DNA from: Ischnura elegans
Taxonomy: Eukaryota > Arthropoda > Insecta > Odonata > Coenagrionidae
DNA: 64,000 nucleotides
Direction: 5' to 3'
NCBI RefSeq assembly: GCF_921293095.1
Contig: NC_060249.1
Span: 74,845,907-74,909,906, forward strand
Positions 1 to 12,900 of the stretch are shown here, piece after piece (position 1 is the stretch's first letter; each line of letters starts with the position of its first letter). The translations under genes and the position numbers were made by a program. Below the pieces are notes generated by a model, which worked only from the letters and a program-made list of their open reading frames with translations, was not told where the DNA came from and did no database searches.

Positions 1-2066
1 TCTTGTGAATATTTCCTCAGATATCATCAAAGGAATGAGCAACATTCGAGGATATCGGCAAAATTAAAATATTTCATGAATGAGAGCATCCTGCTAATTG
101 TCAGCATTATGTTCACCTCTCTCCATGAAGTTTTTAATTTATTATTGAAAACACTTTTATTTAGAATTACATACATGGAGACATTAAAATTTGTATATTT
201 GAAAGGAAATTCAGCATATTTTTTTTGTAATGATGCATGAATTAAATAAAGGGTTGAACTCTTTAGTTACTGTACATTTTATTTTAGAGGCTCTAATACA
301 TTTTTTAATTTCAAATTAATTGAGTTTCATTAAGAGAAACTTTTTTGTTACTTGTTTATTGGAGATTTTGGTTCTTAAAAGAATTATGTACTATATACAT
401 ACATGTAGCGATGATTTGTTTAATTTCAGTGTCTTATGGTGAATTTTCATTGGCATTTTAAACAACTTCCATCTCTCATAGATTTTCCAGACTGCATTGT
501 GTCTCTTAATTGGTGATAATGTGAAATACATGCTTTTATCTGTTTTCATAATTTGTTTACAGTGCATTTGGTTATTCTTTCAGGAGTAATTGTTGCTGTC
601 ATTATTGTCTTTTTTTCTCTTCGGCTTGTTTATTAATTTTCATGCTATGCACACTGCTATAGTCTGTATCGTATGTAGCTGCAATGTCTTTGATATCATG
701 TATAATTTTTTTGTCCTTATTTCTGTATACTTTTACTTTTTAGTAATATATCTAGTTCAAGGTGTTCACTCAGCTTTTAGTATCATCTGGGTGGTAAGTG
801 TTGTTTTTATTTGACCTTTAACATACTACCTATGAATTTATTTTTTTGCTGTAGTAGAATGTAAGTGTAATAACCATATATACATGCTACTTTGAATTTT
901 TACAGTGATTAGTTATTAATACAATTGAACTTATTAAAATCATCCAACAGTTGTATTGCCATGCAAAATACCAATTTGCTCGGACATTTATTTTTTCCAG
1001 CGCTTTACAAAAAACAATATTCTTTGGTTGTGAATTTTATTTCATAAAGACTGTTTACTGTTGCTTAATTCATGGAGTATTCATTTCAATCATATTACAA
1101 TTAATTCAAAAATATTTTAAAGAATTTGAATAAATCAATTTTTACACAGATAAAGTATATGTGAGTGTAGATGTGCCGTCATGTAACACTCATGCATTGT
1201 TTGTTTAAGCATAAGATAGCATTCACTTTTTTCATTAAAACCCTGGAGCTTCTAAAGTATTTGAGATTAGAATTCCATAAATTCCTTTACTTTGATGCTT
1301 CCAGTATAACACAATTTTTGAGAAAATGTATCTAATAATGCAATATTAGCAAACTAATGTTTTTGGTACCTAATTTTATTTTTGTCTAACACAGGTAGAG
1401 TCTGTTTTCAAATAAATATGTATGTACTTATATTTGTGAAATGGTGAGAAGGTATTATAGAATTAAATTTATACATTTATTGGCACTCCTTCCCCACGTA
1501 TAAGTTTTTTATAATACACAAGCACTATAATTAGCTGTTTTTCATAATAACCCATTTTTTCTACTTACTTGGTATGCTTTTTTATGGTGAATGGAATATT
1601 TTTCTGCTAGGTTCAAGGCCGTGAATTTACTGAGTTTTTAAGGTTCAGTCATTCTTTAACACTGATAAAAATGTAATACTCACACAGCATATTGGAGGAA
1701 TAGCATTATTATTTGATTAATTAATTGAAAATATGGTTTCCATTTTTTTATTACCTTGTCTCTTTTTTTAATCACCCAATATTAATTTCTCTAGATTTTA
1801 GGGAAGACATATAAATTACTTCATTAATATTTTCACCATTTTCATGCTTTTTCTATTCGTTATTGAATATAAATCTAGGAAAACAATAAGAAGTTCAGAA
1901 CCTGGAGCCAGTCCAGGTATTTTTTCTTCAGCATTATTAAGGTGAAAATTACTCCTGGGGAGAGAGATATTTTCCTTTGTCCCTCATCCCTTAAATTTAA
2001 TCATGAGCTGTCTCTCAATTGAGCCATCCAAATATTCTTCAGTTATTTTCTTTATATCCTTCAATG

Positions 2067-2390
2067 CAGGAGTGGAACTAGGAGGATTGTCACTAGGGGG
2101 CAAAGATATCAGTTTACCCCTACCATTCCATTCCCCTACCCATCACTAAAATATAATACATCCGTTAGCTATTTTTTTAAATGCAGTAGTTGAAACCACA
2201 CATGTATTTTTGCGATGAAGAAATTTTATGAATACTATTTTTTAATAGTTTATAAATTAGTGATTCTTGTGAAATAATTTAATTAGAAAAATTAAATTAC
2301 TTTTTTACGTAAACTTTTTATATTTGCTGCCTCCTGAAATCTGCCGCCAGGGACACATGCCCCCTCTGATCTTTCCTAGTTCTGAGTCTG
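2067..2390. mobile_element. hAT-type MITE with perfect 8-bp target duplication
   Basis: A 324-bp element with inverted ends CAGGAGTGGAACTAGGA and, reversed, CAGACTCAGAACTAGGA. It is flanked on both sides by CTTCAATG (2059-2066 and 2391-2398), an exact 8-bp duplication as made by hAT transposases. G-rich and C-rich runs lie just inside the ends. No coding capacity. Confidence 0.88.
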
Positions 2391-2680
2391 CTTCAATGGT
2401 AGTGGTCTACGTATGTATTCATGAATCTGGTACCAGATATAGGCAACTATGAGTGATGCAACATTTGTTTAATTTTTTACTGCTATTCGAGTGAATTTTT
2501 TCAGAAAGATTTTTTTATCAAGAATTTCATTCACTCCGACAGTTGAAATGTGAGCCTCTGATATTTACCATACATGCATGTCTGATTATTTCATGCTATA
2601 CATACATAAAAGCAAATAGTTTTTGCTTAAATTTCATTTGAAAGAAGTTTTCTGTAGTCCTCCTTGGAACTCTGATTTTC

Positions 2681-3173
2681 CCCACATAGCAGAAATAGGT
2701 CTCGGATACGTCTCTGAGATGTCTCGAATATCACATCTGAGACTTCTCTGAGATGTCACTATGTCCAAAAAAATGGTCTATGTGACATCTCTTGAGACAC
2801 CTCACATAAGTCTCTGAGATGTCTCATTAGACTTTGTACTATGGTATGCTTTAAATTTAGGCAAAAAAATAATTAAATTTAAATTATACAGTTATGGCCT
2901 ACTTTTCTCCATCATTTTTAGCGACAAATTTTGTGATGGATCACCTTTTGAAAATAAGAAACTCATATTGAATGTCGTGATTTTAATAATCAAAACTGCA
3001 GATTTGCACCGAAAAATATATATGGAAGGCATTGATGGCATTTAAATACGTTTTTTTTTTAAATTCCTGAGCGTCTCACGATTACATCTCCGAGACATCT
3101 GTGAGACATACGTGATATTCGAGTCATTCGAGACCATAGTGAGACGTCTCTGAGAGGTTCGTTGCTATGTGGG
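2681..3173. mobile_element. Palindrome-rich MITE with CCCACATAGCA ends
   Basis: The left end CCCACATAGCA and the right end TGCTATGTGGG are exact inverse complements. The element is 493 bp, flanked on both sides by TC. Inside both ends are many copies of GAGAYRTCTC-like palindromes (GAGATGTCTC, GAGACATCT, GAGACGTCTC), making the terminal 100 bp able to fold extensively. No coding capacity. The superfamily is not clear. Confidence 0.82.
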
Positions 3174-3913
3174 TCCTTGAAGGTTTGATTGATACTAGAC
3201 TTTCAAATGCCACTTTTACAACCTCTGCATTGAAAACACTCACTACACCTCTTCTCAATCACTCTTCCACAGAAAAACAACTGAATCTCCTCTCACTATT
3301 GAAAGGCATTGGTTCTCAGATGCACTTCTGCATTTTTCAACTACCGCAGGCATTAAATGTCCCATGTTCCAGTTAGCTCCTTGTCTAAGTCTTTTCACTA
3401 AATCTGAATGGGCCTCAGTCACTTCCAAAGGCCTGAAGTAGCCTGATGGAATGTAGGAAAAAAATCGTTAGGAAACGGTTAAATGCGGAAAAAGGTCCAA
3501 GAATCTAGTCTACTTCACTGAAAGATTCCATGGAAGCCTACCAAGGAATCTTTTTCCTTTTATTGCCACTTGCTAGAAAATTAAAAGTTACTGACGATTT
3601 TCCACAAAGACTATTGTGTTTGTAGTGGCAAGTATTTTTGGAAAAATTGGCAGTGACTTTAATAGATTGATACGTTGGAATACTTCAAGATTTCGCCTGA
3701 AACAACTTTCTGTATTATCACTCACCCTGTGCGGCACTTTATTCATAAGTGTGATTACACTGCCATTATTTAATCACCTCCTCAACTTTGGCTGCCATAC
3801 TGAATCATTGAAACTATTTCTATTTATTGATGTATGCTTTCTTCCATTGTTTTTATTGTGCTTCCTTTCCGCCTGAATCCTGCAAATGCTGATTGGATAT
3901 GGGCGACATGCAG

Positions 3914-3955
3914 ATCGAGAACTTGGAGGACTTGCTCAAGGAAAAGGACAACCAG
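3914..3955 (+). CDS. brp: brp exon 1 in window (IENLEDLLKEKDNQ)
   Basis: This 42-bp exon encodes 14 residues ending in the ELKS signature LLKEKDNQ. The acceptor is a CAG just upstream (3911-3913) and the donor is GTGAGG. It is in phase 0 at both ends and joins exactly to VDMARARL in the next exon, a junction sequence conserved from insects to vertebrates in this family. It is too short to be found as an open reading frame. Confidence 0.9.
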
Positions 3956-6900
3956 GTGAGGGCAGGCGGGCCTCAGAAGGGCTCTATGAGGGCTGAGCAC
4001 AGAGTGGAAGGTTATGAGAAGGTATACAGAGACAGATTATGATCCTTTTGATCTCTGTGGATATCACTAAGTCTTCCATGTGGTGTGTTTGAATGTTATT
4101 GTTTTGTACTGTCAAAGCCTTTCCATACATATATTTTTTGAGTTGGCAATTTTGTCGCTTATGTTGACATATCTTGCTGTGGCAGTCACTTCTGTTTTCA
4201 TTTGAGTAAGTATCAACACACTAGTTTGAAAATGTGGGTGGAAAGTTAAAAAAAAAAACAGTTAAATGACTTGAATGCAAGTTGCAGTAAGTGCTGTATA
4301 CTTTGCTTTTGATTGGAAGAAAAATGTTACAAAATATTTTTCCACTTGCAAAAACAAGTGGCAGTAATGAAAAAAAGTCTTAAGTAAGGTTTCCAGGCAT
4401 TTTGTAATTCGATGGAAGGGGAACCCTTTAGATTTTCAAACTTCTTAATTCTCTAGATGCTCTCTCTTCAAGCCCTTTCCACCTGACTTTCATTGTTTTC
4501 ATCTAGCTATCCCGTCCCTACCACTAAATGTTACCTATGACCTCACTAAAGCACCATTCCCACCCAAGGGATCCCTATGTCTTTCAGTGATTCATCTCAT
4601 TTTTTTACGCCTTTTTTCCTCTCACAGAACATGCCACACGTTTCTGTACATAAAAATGCATGCAAGACACATTCACAGTAATAATAGAGGGATTGCGCGG
4701 CATGTAAGTGCACAGAGTGGAATGTCACCTTTTTTATGCTTACAGCGCCGTAATTACTTGCAACGCTTTCAACACGCCAAGTAAATAACATGGTGGGCTG
4801 ATTATTTCAACAGTGACACCATTTTTAATCATGTACCTAGTAAACAGCAGGCAAGTAATATAGGCTTTACTGATTTATGGAATCCCTTTAAGGAAGATAA
4901 CCTCGCATTGTGTCACTTCAAATTTTGGGGTTCAGAATAGGATTGCATGATTTCAAAAACTGGTAATAAAAAAAACCTGATGCACTATCATATTTAATTT
5001 AAGTTATTCACATATATTAAATTATAGGGACACAAAAACTTGATAAGGTTTTTAACCAATTTTTTTATCCAATACCAAAATAAATTCACTCAGGGTATTT
5101 TGTTTTATTTTCTATTCCTTGACCTGATGTCCCCTCAAATTCTGCATGAGAACTTTCCCTAAATGAATCCTTCATCTTGTCTTGTGATTCCTACTTTTCT
5201 CATTTCTGCTTTGTATTCAAATAGAAATTGAATCCTCTGTCTTTATTTTGTCAAGGGTTAATTACTTGCTATTTCCTTTTCATCACAGCATTCATTCCTA
5301 GCAGGAAATGTGAAAAGATGAAATATAGGATAGTTAATAACTAGTGCATAGTTTCCAAGTTAGTTTAGCATAGTATTGCTTTAACTAGGCAAATGATCAG
5401 CTACTTCCCTAAAGCTCAATAAGTTACCTTTTACTTATCCCAGGACTTTAAAAAAATACGTATCTCTAAAGCAGCCCTGTGTTATGGATTGGTTTGTCAT
5501 TGGCAGCAGGTAAGTTAATCACCACTTGAAGTAAGTTTTCATGAAAGATTTAGTAGCATCTAATGAAATTATTCTCTTCAATACTATAAATTATTTGGGA
5601 TGATGTATTTTTTAATGTTATATGATAATTATATTGTAATGAAAAAAATTAGGTTCAAATGCAAAAAATTTTGACAAAGTAGTAGTTCATTTGAAAACTC
5701 ATGGTTTCGGAACACATTAGATTTAGAAATTGATTGAAATTTGAGGAGATCATGCTATAAAAGAAAACAATTCTAATAGTTTAACTTGGCTTCCATTACC
5801 TTATTGCTCATTTAGTGATCCCAGAAGCTGTTCTTGTAATGGTACGATGTTAATTTTAATATGCATCCTGAATAATGATATTTATTATAAAACATTTGAG
5901 AGAAAACTATAGCAATATGCCCAATCTGATGATTTTCTAGCCTTATAAAAAAAAGGAATTCATGCTTGCTTGAACTTTAATATGAAGTACCTATTTATCT
6001 TGTAAGAGGAAATATTATTAGTTAAAATGGAAAATGTAATTACACGTATCATAAGGTTTCAGTGGTTCATAGGTATCATTGGTGTAGAGAAAAAAATGCC
6101 TATATTGTGAGGTACAAAATAGATATTTATTCCATGGATTACTTACATTAATGAAATATCACAATAACCATGCATTAAATAAACATAGGTCAGTTACATT
6201 TGGGTTGATAGAAAAAAATTAGATGGCATTGAGGGAGAAATGTCATTGCTAGGTGAAAAATAAATAAAAAAGCTTTAATATCTTATTCCTGGACATCATC
6301 ACTTTGTATTGCGTTAGAATTTTAATTTTATCTAGGTTATAATAATTCAAGGAAATGTAATATTCCTATTTTTATTCAGAGTTTTTGCAGCTTTTTTTTT
6401 TGCTTACTAATATTGGAACAGGGATTTAAAGTTTAGAGTAACTAGAGAACATAACAAAAGCTACATTTAAAATAGATGCAATTTTGATTGAAAACAGGGT
6501 AAGAATAGAATTTGAGCTTCACTTCAATGATAAAATTATACTTGGTTGCATTACCAACTGCTCACCCCATGCACATTTCTGATGCCATTTGTTAAACCCA
6601 CCCGACCAAATTCTCCGTGACCACCTTATTCCTGCCTAATCATTTTTTTGTTACTCCCTAGCATTTTTCCTGTGTGTCTGCATGAAGCCTGAGGTAACTA
6701 TTGACATGAAAAACTATAATGAGGCATTTTACTTGGTATACCAAATTAGTACTATATATAGAACGTAGCTTATTCATTGCATACCTTATATAAATTCATC
6801 AATCACAGATCAACTATCTAAATCACCTTCAAAGAACTCAAATGAAGTAAATTTAGGCATTAGGTACATATATTTAAATTTCATATGATGATGGAGTTTT

Positions 6901-9900
6901 TTTTTGCATCAAATAAGCACAAAATACCTTTTCCTAATTGTAACATTCTCACCAGAATAATCATCCATTTTTGCATTTACAAATTACATTTTTTTCTCAC
7001 ATGTTTGTGTCATATCTCATAAAATTAGTTTAGTAGATACATACATGCCTATACATTTTATATGTTCGTCTTAAGAACAAGCTAGTCAATGCATGCATTT
7101 TTATATGATTCCTATCATAGTAGTTTATTTTAATTTATCATAAATTTTACTCTTTAGTGCTAGTCTGAATTTATCAGCTCTAGATTATCTCTCTAGAAAA
7201 AAACATGAAACAGAATGGTGAAGCGTTTAGAAGGATATAAAGCTATTATGAAATATGTAGATATTTTTTTGTGGAGTGTTGAGTTCTCAACGTCCTCTAT
7301 CAATGCAATCAAAGCACAATGGAACACAGAGTCAAATGGGATTTATTGATTTTATTTTCTGTCAACTCACAATTCATTGTAATTAGCTTACTGAGGACCA
7401 TATATGTAAAATTAGTGGGACTAGAATGAAATTAAATGTATCAATAATGAACAGAAGTACCAGGTGATGAGAGCAGAGTGAGAATGTATAAAATTACATT
7501 TTGTAGTTATAATCACATCTTTATTACTTCAAATTAAAGCTGTTGTTAACATTAAATTAATGGGGCATATCATAGTATAAATGGTGCAAGGCTATATCAA
7601 GAATAAAATTTTTAGGGTCATTTGGAGGGGGTAACCTTTACACTATGCGCTGGACCCTCACTTTATGATTGGTTCACTTTACTATGGATTCTCATGACAA
7701 TCAGTACTGATTTTTTGATGATTTCATGACTATCAAATTTTAATTAGTTGTTCCATATTCACTGTAAGAATAATTGGGTACCAGAGTTTAGAATCATAAT
7801 TTGCTCATTTTTTCAACCAACTCCATTATCTGCTGTCCATTGTTTTTCCATTCTTCCTTGGTAATTGGTACCACTGTCTTTCCATGTATTTGCCAGTTAT
7901 TTCATTGACTCATTCTAGGACTAATTGAGAATTGTTAAAGAGAATTGAAAGGTGAGTTCTTAAAATAAAGTAGGCTTGTATTTGGCTTTCTGAATGACAA
8001 AAGCTGCTTAAATGCTCGCTTATAGCTAAGAAAATACTGGAGTTGTGACTTAATGAATGGAGTTTCCCCTTAATGTGGGAAAATGTGCATCTTCATGTGT
8101 AGGTATTTGAATTTTATGATACCCCGGATTGTCATGCCACCAGTTACGGAATAGTTGTCTCAATTTTTGCTCAGTCTGGTGTATCAGTCCTTGCGCAGTA
8201 GGTAGATTTAAACTTTTCAGCTGTATGTTGCCTATTATTTAATTTTACTGTTCTAATCATGTTGTCCCATCTAATGTAAAACTTTCCATCATATTCTGTA
8301 CATTAGTTCCTTCCCCAGTAGTATTTTCCAACCTCCCCTCATTTGTTTCATTGTCTTCCCAACTCCAGTTCCTCACAGTCCTCATATCCTTCTTGTCTCT
8401 GTCCAATAAGGGGTGAGGAGAGTTGACTTGGAAAATTTCCTTTCCAAAATTTAAGGGATCCCTCTCCATAAGGCCTCTCAATTGAAAAACTCAGATTTGC
8501 TTCAAAAGAATTTGGAAACATCATGAAGACTTACATCTTAAATCAGGATTTTGAAGCTATATTTTGAGATTCATCGTTATTTATTTTAAGTTAGGATGTA
8601 CTCTTTTTTTTTACCTTTGCCATAATACTTGATCCCATTTTTCATGATAAATTTTTTTATTCCCCCTTTTTCCACGAGGAATTCTCAAATCATTGAAATG
8701 GATTTGTTGCTTTGTTATTTTTTCTGAAACGAGTCATTGGCATGGATGAGAGGAAAGCTTTCTTGCTGCAGTGTCTATCTTTAAGTGTCTGTGCTTTACT
8801 TAGAAGCATTAGTTTGCCATGATTATATAAGGAATATTTTTTTTGCTAAATTAAATATCTTCCATTGAGATGAGTATTGGTTTGCATAAAGCCATTTCAT
8901 TGAAATTGTGCTGTAATAACTGCAATTGACTATAAAAATTTTCTGGCAAAGATATCTCAAAAGATATTGTTAAAATGAATGAAATCCGAGCAGGTGGACA
9001 TGGCACGGGCACGTTTGGCAGCTGTTCAGGCACATCACTGCTCCTCTGAAGGAGCTCTGTCGTCTTTGGAGGAGGCCATATCAGACAAGGAGAAGCAAAT
9101 GACTCAACTTCGGGAGCAACGGGACCGAGCAGAGCAGGAGAAACAGGAGGAACGTGAACTTCACGAGAGAGAAGTAGCAGATTACAAAATGAAACTCCAT
9201 TCGGCTGACTCCGAAATTGAGAAGTTACAGGTAAGTTCTCATTATTGAGGAGGAGAAAGAGGAAATAAACTGAACTACCAATGTAGAATAACTCGTATCT
9301 CATATTCTAACAAAGGCCTTACTTTGATCCTATGGTTATATACATATATCACTTGTTCTGTCTCCCACAACTGTAAGGTTGGAACTTAAGTCTAACTCAG
9401 TGCCCTTAATAAACTCAGTACGGAGAATTCCCGAAAGCATTAAGCCTAAATTGAAAGAAACTTTAAGTAGCCTTGTAAAGCAGGATATTATTGAGTGTGT
9501 GGATTATCCTACAGATTGGGTAAATAACATAGTAATTGTAGAAAAAGCCAATGGCAACCTTCGAATTTGTTTAGATCCCACTTCTGACACCATGTAATAA
9601 TACTGATAATGCGTATGTGCTCTACATAGTTGTTTATTAGACACGAGGCAAGGGGAGACTGACTGTAGACCACACTGGTGTGGGCTAGCGGACAATGACA
9701 AATGACATGCGATATACATATGTTACAGCTCTTGAATAAAAGTTTTTATTTCACCAGCTGGAAAAACAACTGATTTATTGTTAAAATAATTGATGAAAAT
9801 GTAAAAGCCTCTTGTCTATGCATATCAGACATCACATGCAGTATCTCTGAGAGGTATTGCACTCCTTCAAGACACTGCAAAAGTCCAAAAACAGCCATCT

Positions 9901-12900
9901 TAATCATCCTCTGATGGATAATGATGTGCTGTAATAAATGTTGTGTCCATTCTTGGTTCAAGAAGAGAATGCATACTTTTACATGATCAAGTTAATTTTT
10001 ATCTGTTTCTTTATTCAATGTTGTAAATAGATAAAAATTTTGGATGTTGTATATAAAATTGAAAAAAAATTACGATTTCAGGTTCGTTTGGAGAGAGCAC
10101 AAGCTGAAAAGGATAAACTGGAGGCTAAGCTGGAAGCATCACAGTCAGAGTTAGGAAAGTCAAAAGCAGAGTTGGAAAAAGTGCAGAGAGAAGCTGGTAG
10201 TAGTGTTGATGACCGAGAAGCTGCCAGGGCACGCACAGCAAAGCTTGAACTTGAGAATGAGAGACTGAGGGCTGATCTTGAGAGATCACAGGCCACGTTT
10301 GGGCGCTCAACTCTCAATACCTCACAAGTTAGTGGATACATCCTCTTTGTTAATATTTTTTTAATAATGTAAATTGTTTATAATTCTCAAATCTAATGAC
10401 ATAATCAGAAGTCACTTGGGTATTCATATACACCTGTTCAGCAATAGTCCATTTACCCTTGTAGTGAATATTTTGTGGCTCATCCAGGGTATGCAATTGC
10501 CCATTTCCTGCCTATGCCATATTTCTCAAGCTTTTAAATGTTTTATTGCCCATATTTTTTGTGTTGATTATCTGATCCTTTTGTTCAATATATGTACTGC
10601 CTTAAATTTGACTGAGTATACCTTCTTCTTAATGGTAGATGGCAGTTTCATTAACTTTTTCAAGGAGTAAGGCGTGTGTGCTCCTACAAAACAAAGTATC
10701 CAATTTTAATGTTTTTTACTAAGTAAAAGAGAAAAAATATGCACTTGAAGGGATAGTACTGTTCACACATTGTTCATAAAATGCAATAATTAATCAGGAG
10801 CAATGGATGCTGATTACATATTTATTTGGTGAGTGTACATATTTGCTAATGTAGAGCTTTTGGATGTGTTGAAGTTTCTCAGCTGTTATTTGAGTGCTCT
10901 GATCAATTTCAAAGCTATGGGGAAGGGTTAAAAAAAAAAGATGTTAACTACATTGGGTTATTAGTAGATTCCAGAATTCAAATTTTTTTAATCGCTGAAT
11001 TTTGGATTAGCTCATAGATAAGTTTAGGAAGCGTGCTGAACATGGATATGTAGAGGCAAGGTGGTGGATTTGAATTTTTTACTGAAGTAATGACTGATAT
11101 TTTCCATTAAGTTTGATGAGTCACCAGCCAACGTTAAAAAATTAACATGACTTTCATTAATGGTACTTCACTTTCTTTAAAAGCCAATTTAAGTGATTTA
11201 TAAGCAACTCAGGATTTTGTTATTCACATTTTCTGAGAAAAACATCTTTCCATTGACGATGTGACTCATTTTGTTAAATTTACATCGTAAACATTAAGGT
11301 GTGATCTTTCTTACTTTGACTATATTTGAAGGAATGATTTATGTACTATGCAATTTTCATTAGTGATTTTATAATATCAAATTTAAATTCACGTTATGGG
11401 AACCAAAGGAACTGGACCGTGCCACCGAGAGAGCAGAGAGAGCGTCTGCTGAACTCCGGAGAGCTCAAGCCGAAGCGAGGGCATCGCTTGCGGAGAGGGA
11501 TCGTGCAAGGGCAGAGGCAGATTCATTACAGGAGAAACTCGAGAAGTCTCAAGGGGAGGTGTACCGCCTTAAGGTTAGTGTTCTTTGTATTAGTTAATAT
11601 TATAAATTTATGTACAGTCAACTCTCAATCATCTGCCTCCCAATTATCCAGTGTACAGATTATCTGGACTATTTTCTTTCTTCCTGGACATAGAATTTTG
11701 AGGAATATTCTGCGGGGTACAATGATGAAACTCCAAAAATATCACTATATTGTAAAATATCTTTATATTATTGTTGTAAGTATACTGAATTCATTAATAA
11801 AATTCGGATATTCTTTCAAACATCTTTGATCCTTAAAGCAGTGGATTTATTGACAACCTTAAGTACATATATAATAACAGTAAATGTGCAAAAAGACAGT
11901 GTAACTCCCTCACATTCACTTTATGGTTAAATTTTCAAACAAGACTAGATCACTCATAGTATGCTACAATTATTTAATATTATTCCCTGAGAAAGAACCT
12001 TCTTGGTATTAATTATAACTGAAATTAAATAATTGATCATGGCACTAATGATTTCTGTTTTGCTTTGCCAGTTCAAAATGGTTAATGTTTGGATAATCAA
12101 GAACTTTAATTGAGGACATTTCCACAAGCATGATCATGTATGGTAACCCTGCATCAATGTGAACTGCTGCTTTAATCTTCATTCTTTTCATTTTAGGCTC
12201 GTCTTGAGAATGCACAATCAGAGCGTGAGAGTGGCCAAGAGGAATTAGAGAGGGCCGCTGGTGCCTTGGCACGAGCCACTGCCGATAAAGAGCGTGCCTG
12301 TGGGGAGCTGATCAAGTTGAAGGAGGAACTGGAGAGATCTCAGGCTACGTTAGGAAAAGCACAACTAGCCCAAGAGAAACTCCAGGCCTCTCTAGATAAA
12401 GCACAGTCTGATGCTGACCAGCTTCAGGAGCGACTTGACAAAGCACAAGCTGAAGTGAGAAGGGTAAGTTGCTCAATTCCAAAAAGTATACTTATCAGTG
12501 GCAGCTGGTGGTTATGTATCCAGGGTGTGAATTAAAATGATGAAAAAGGGCATGAAGTTCAAACGAATGCTGCTAAATGGCACTGAATGCATTGACAGAC
12601 TAGGGTCCTGAGCGCAGGTAGTGTAAGTGGCAGCTACACTGCTAAACTACCCAGACGGCACAGAACCCTCCGTATCTAATTCGTATGTACATAGTACCCA
12701 TTGACTAAGGGGATACTGTGCCGCTCCGTCGCTTTTCGTCAATGGATACATACCATTCGCGGCCTGTCGACGAAGCGCGTACGCAGCATGTGAATGTCCG
12801 CTACTAAGCACGTACGATTGGATACATAGCGCGCAGGAACACGGCACTCAGGCTAATCTCAATCGATTAGGTCGAAATTAGTTATATCGTAACTCGCACG

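Larger units (their letters stand above)
1..3913 (+). other. Upstream intron of brp
   Basis: AT-rich intronic sequence before the first exon seen. Apart from the two MITEs at 2067-2390 and 2681-3173 nothing is recognised; short open frames here are not protein-like. Confidence 0.7.

Noticed and set aside
590-1133. Hydrophobic small open frames near the left edge
   Set aside because: Phenylalanine/isoleucine-rich composition expected from AT-rich intron; no start context or conservation signal.
11341-11829. A 162-codon frame across brp exon 4
   Set aside because: It is out of phase with exons 3 and 5, and arginine-rich rather than coiled coil; the real frame is one base away.
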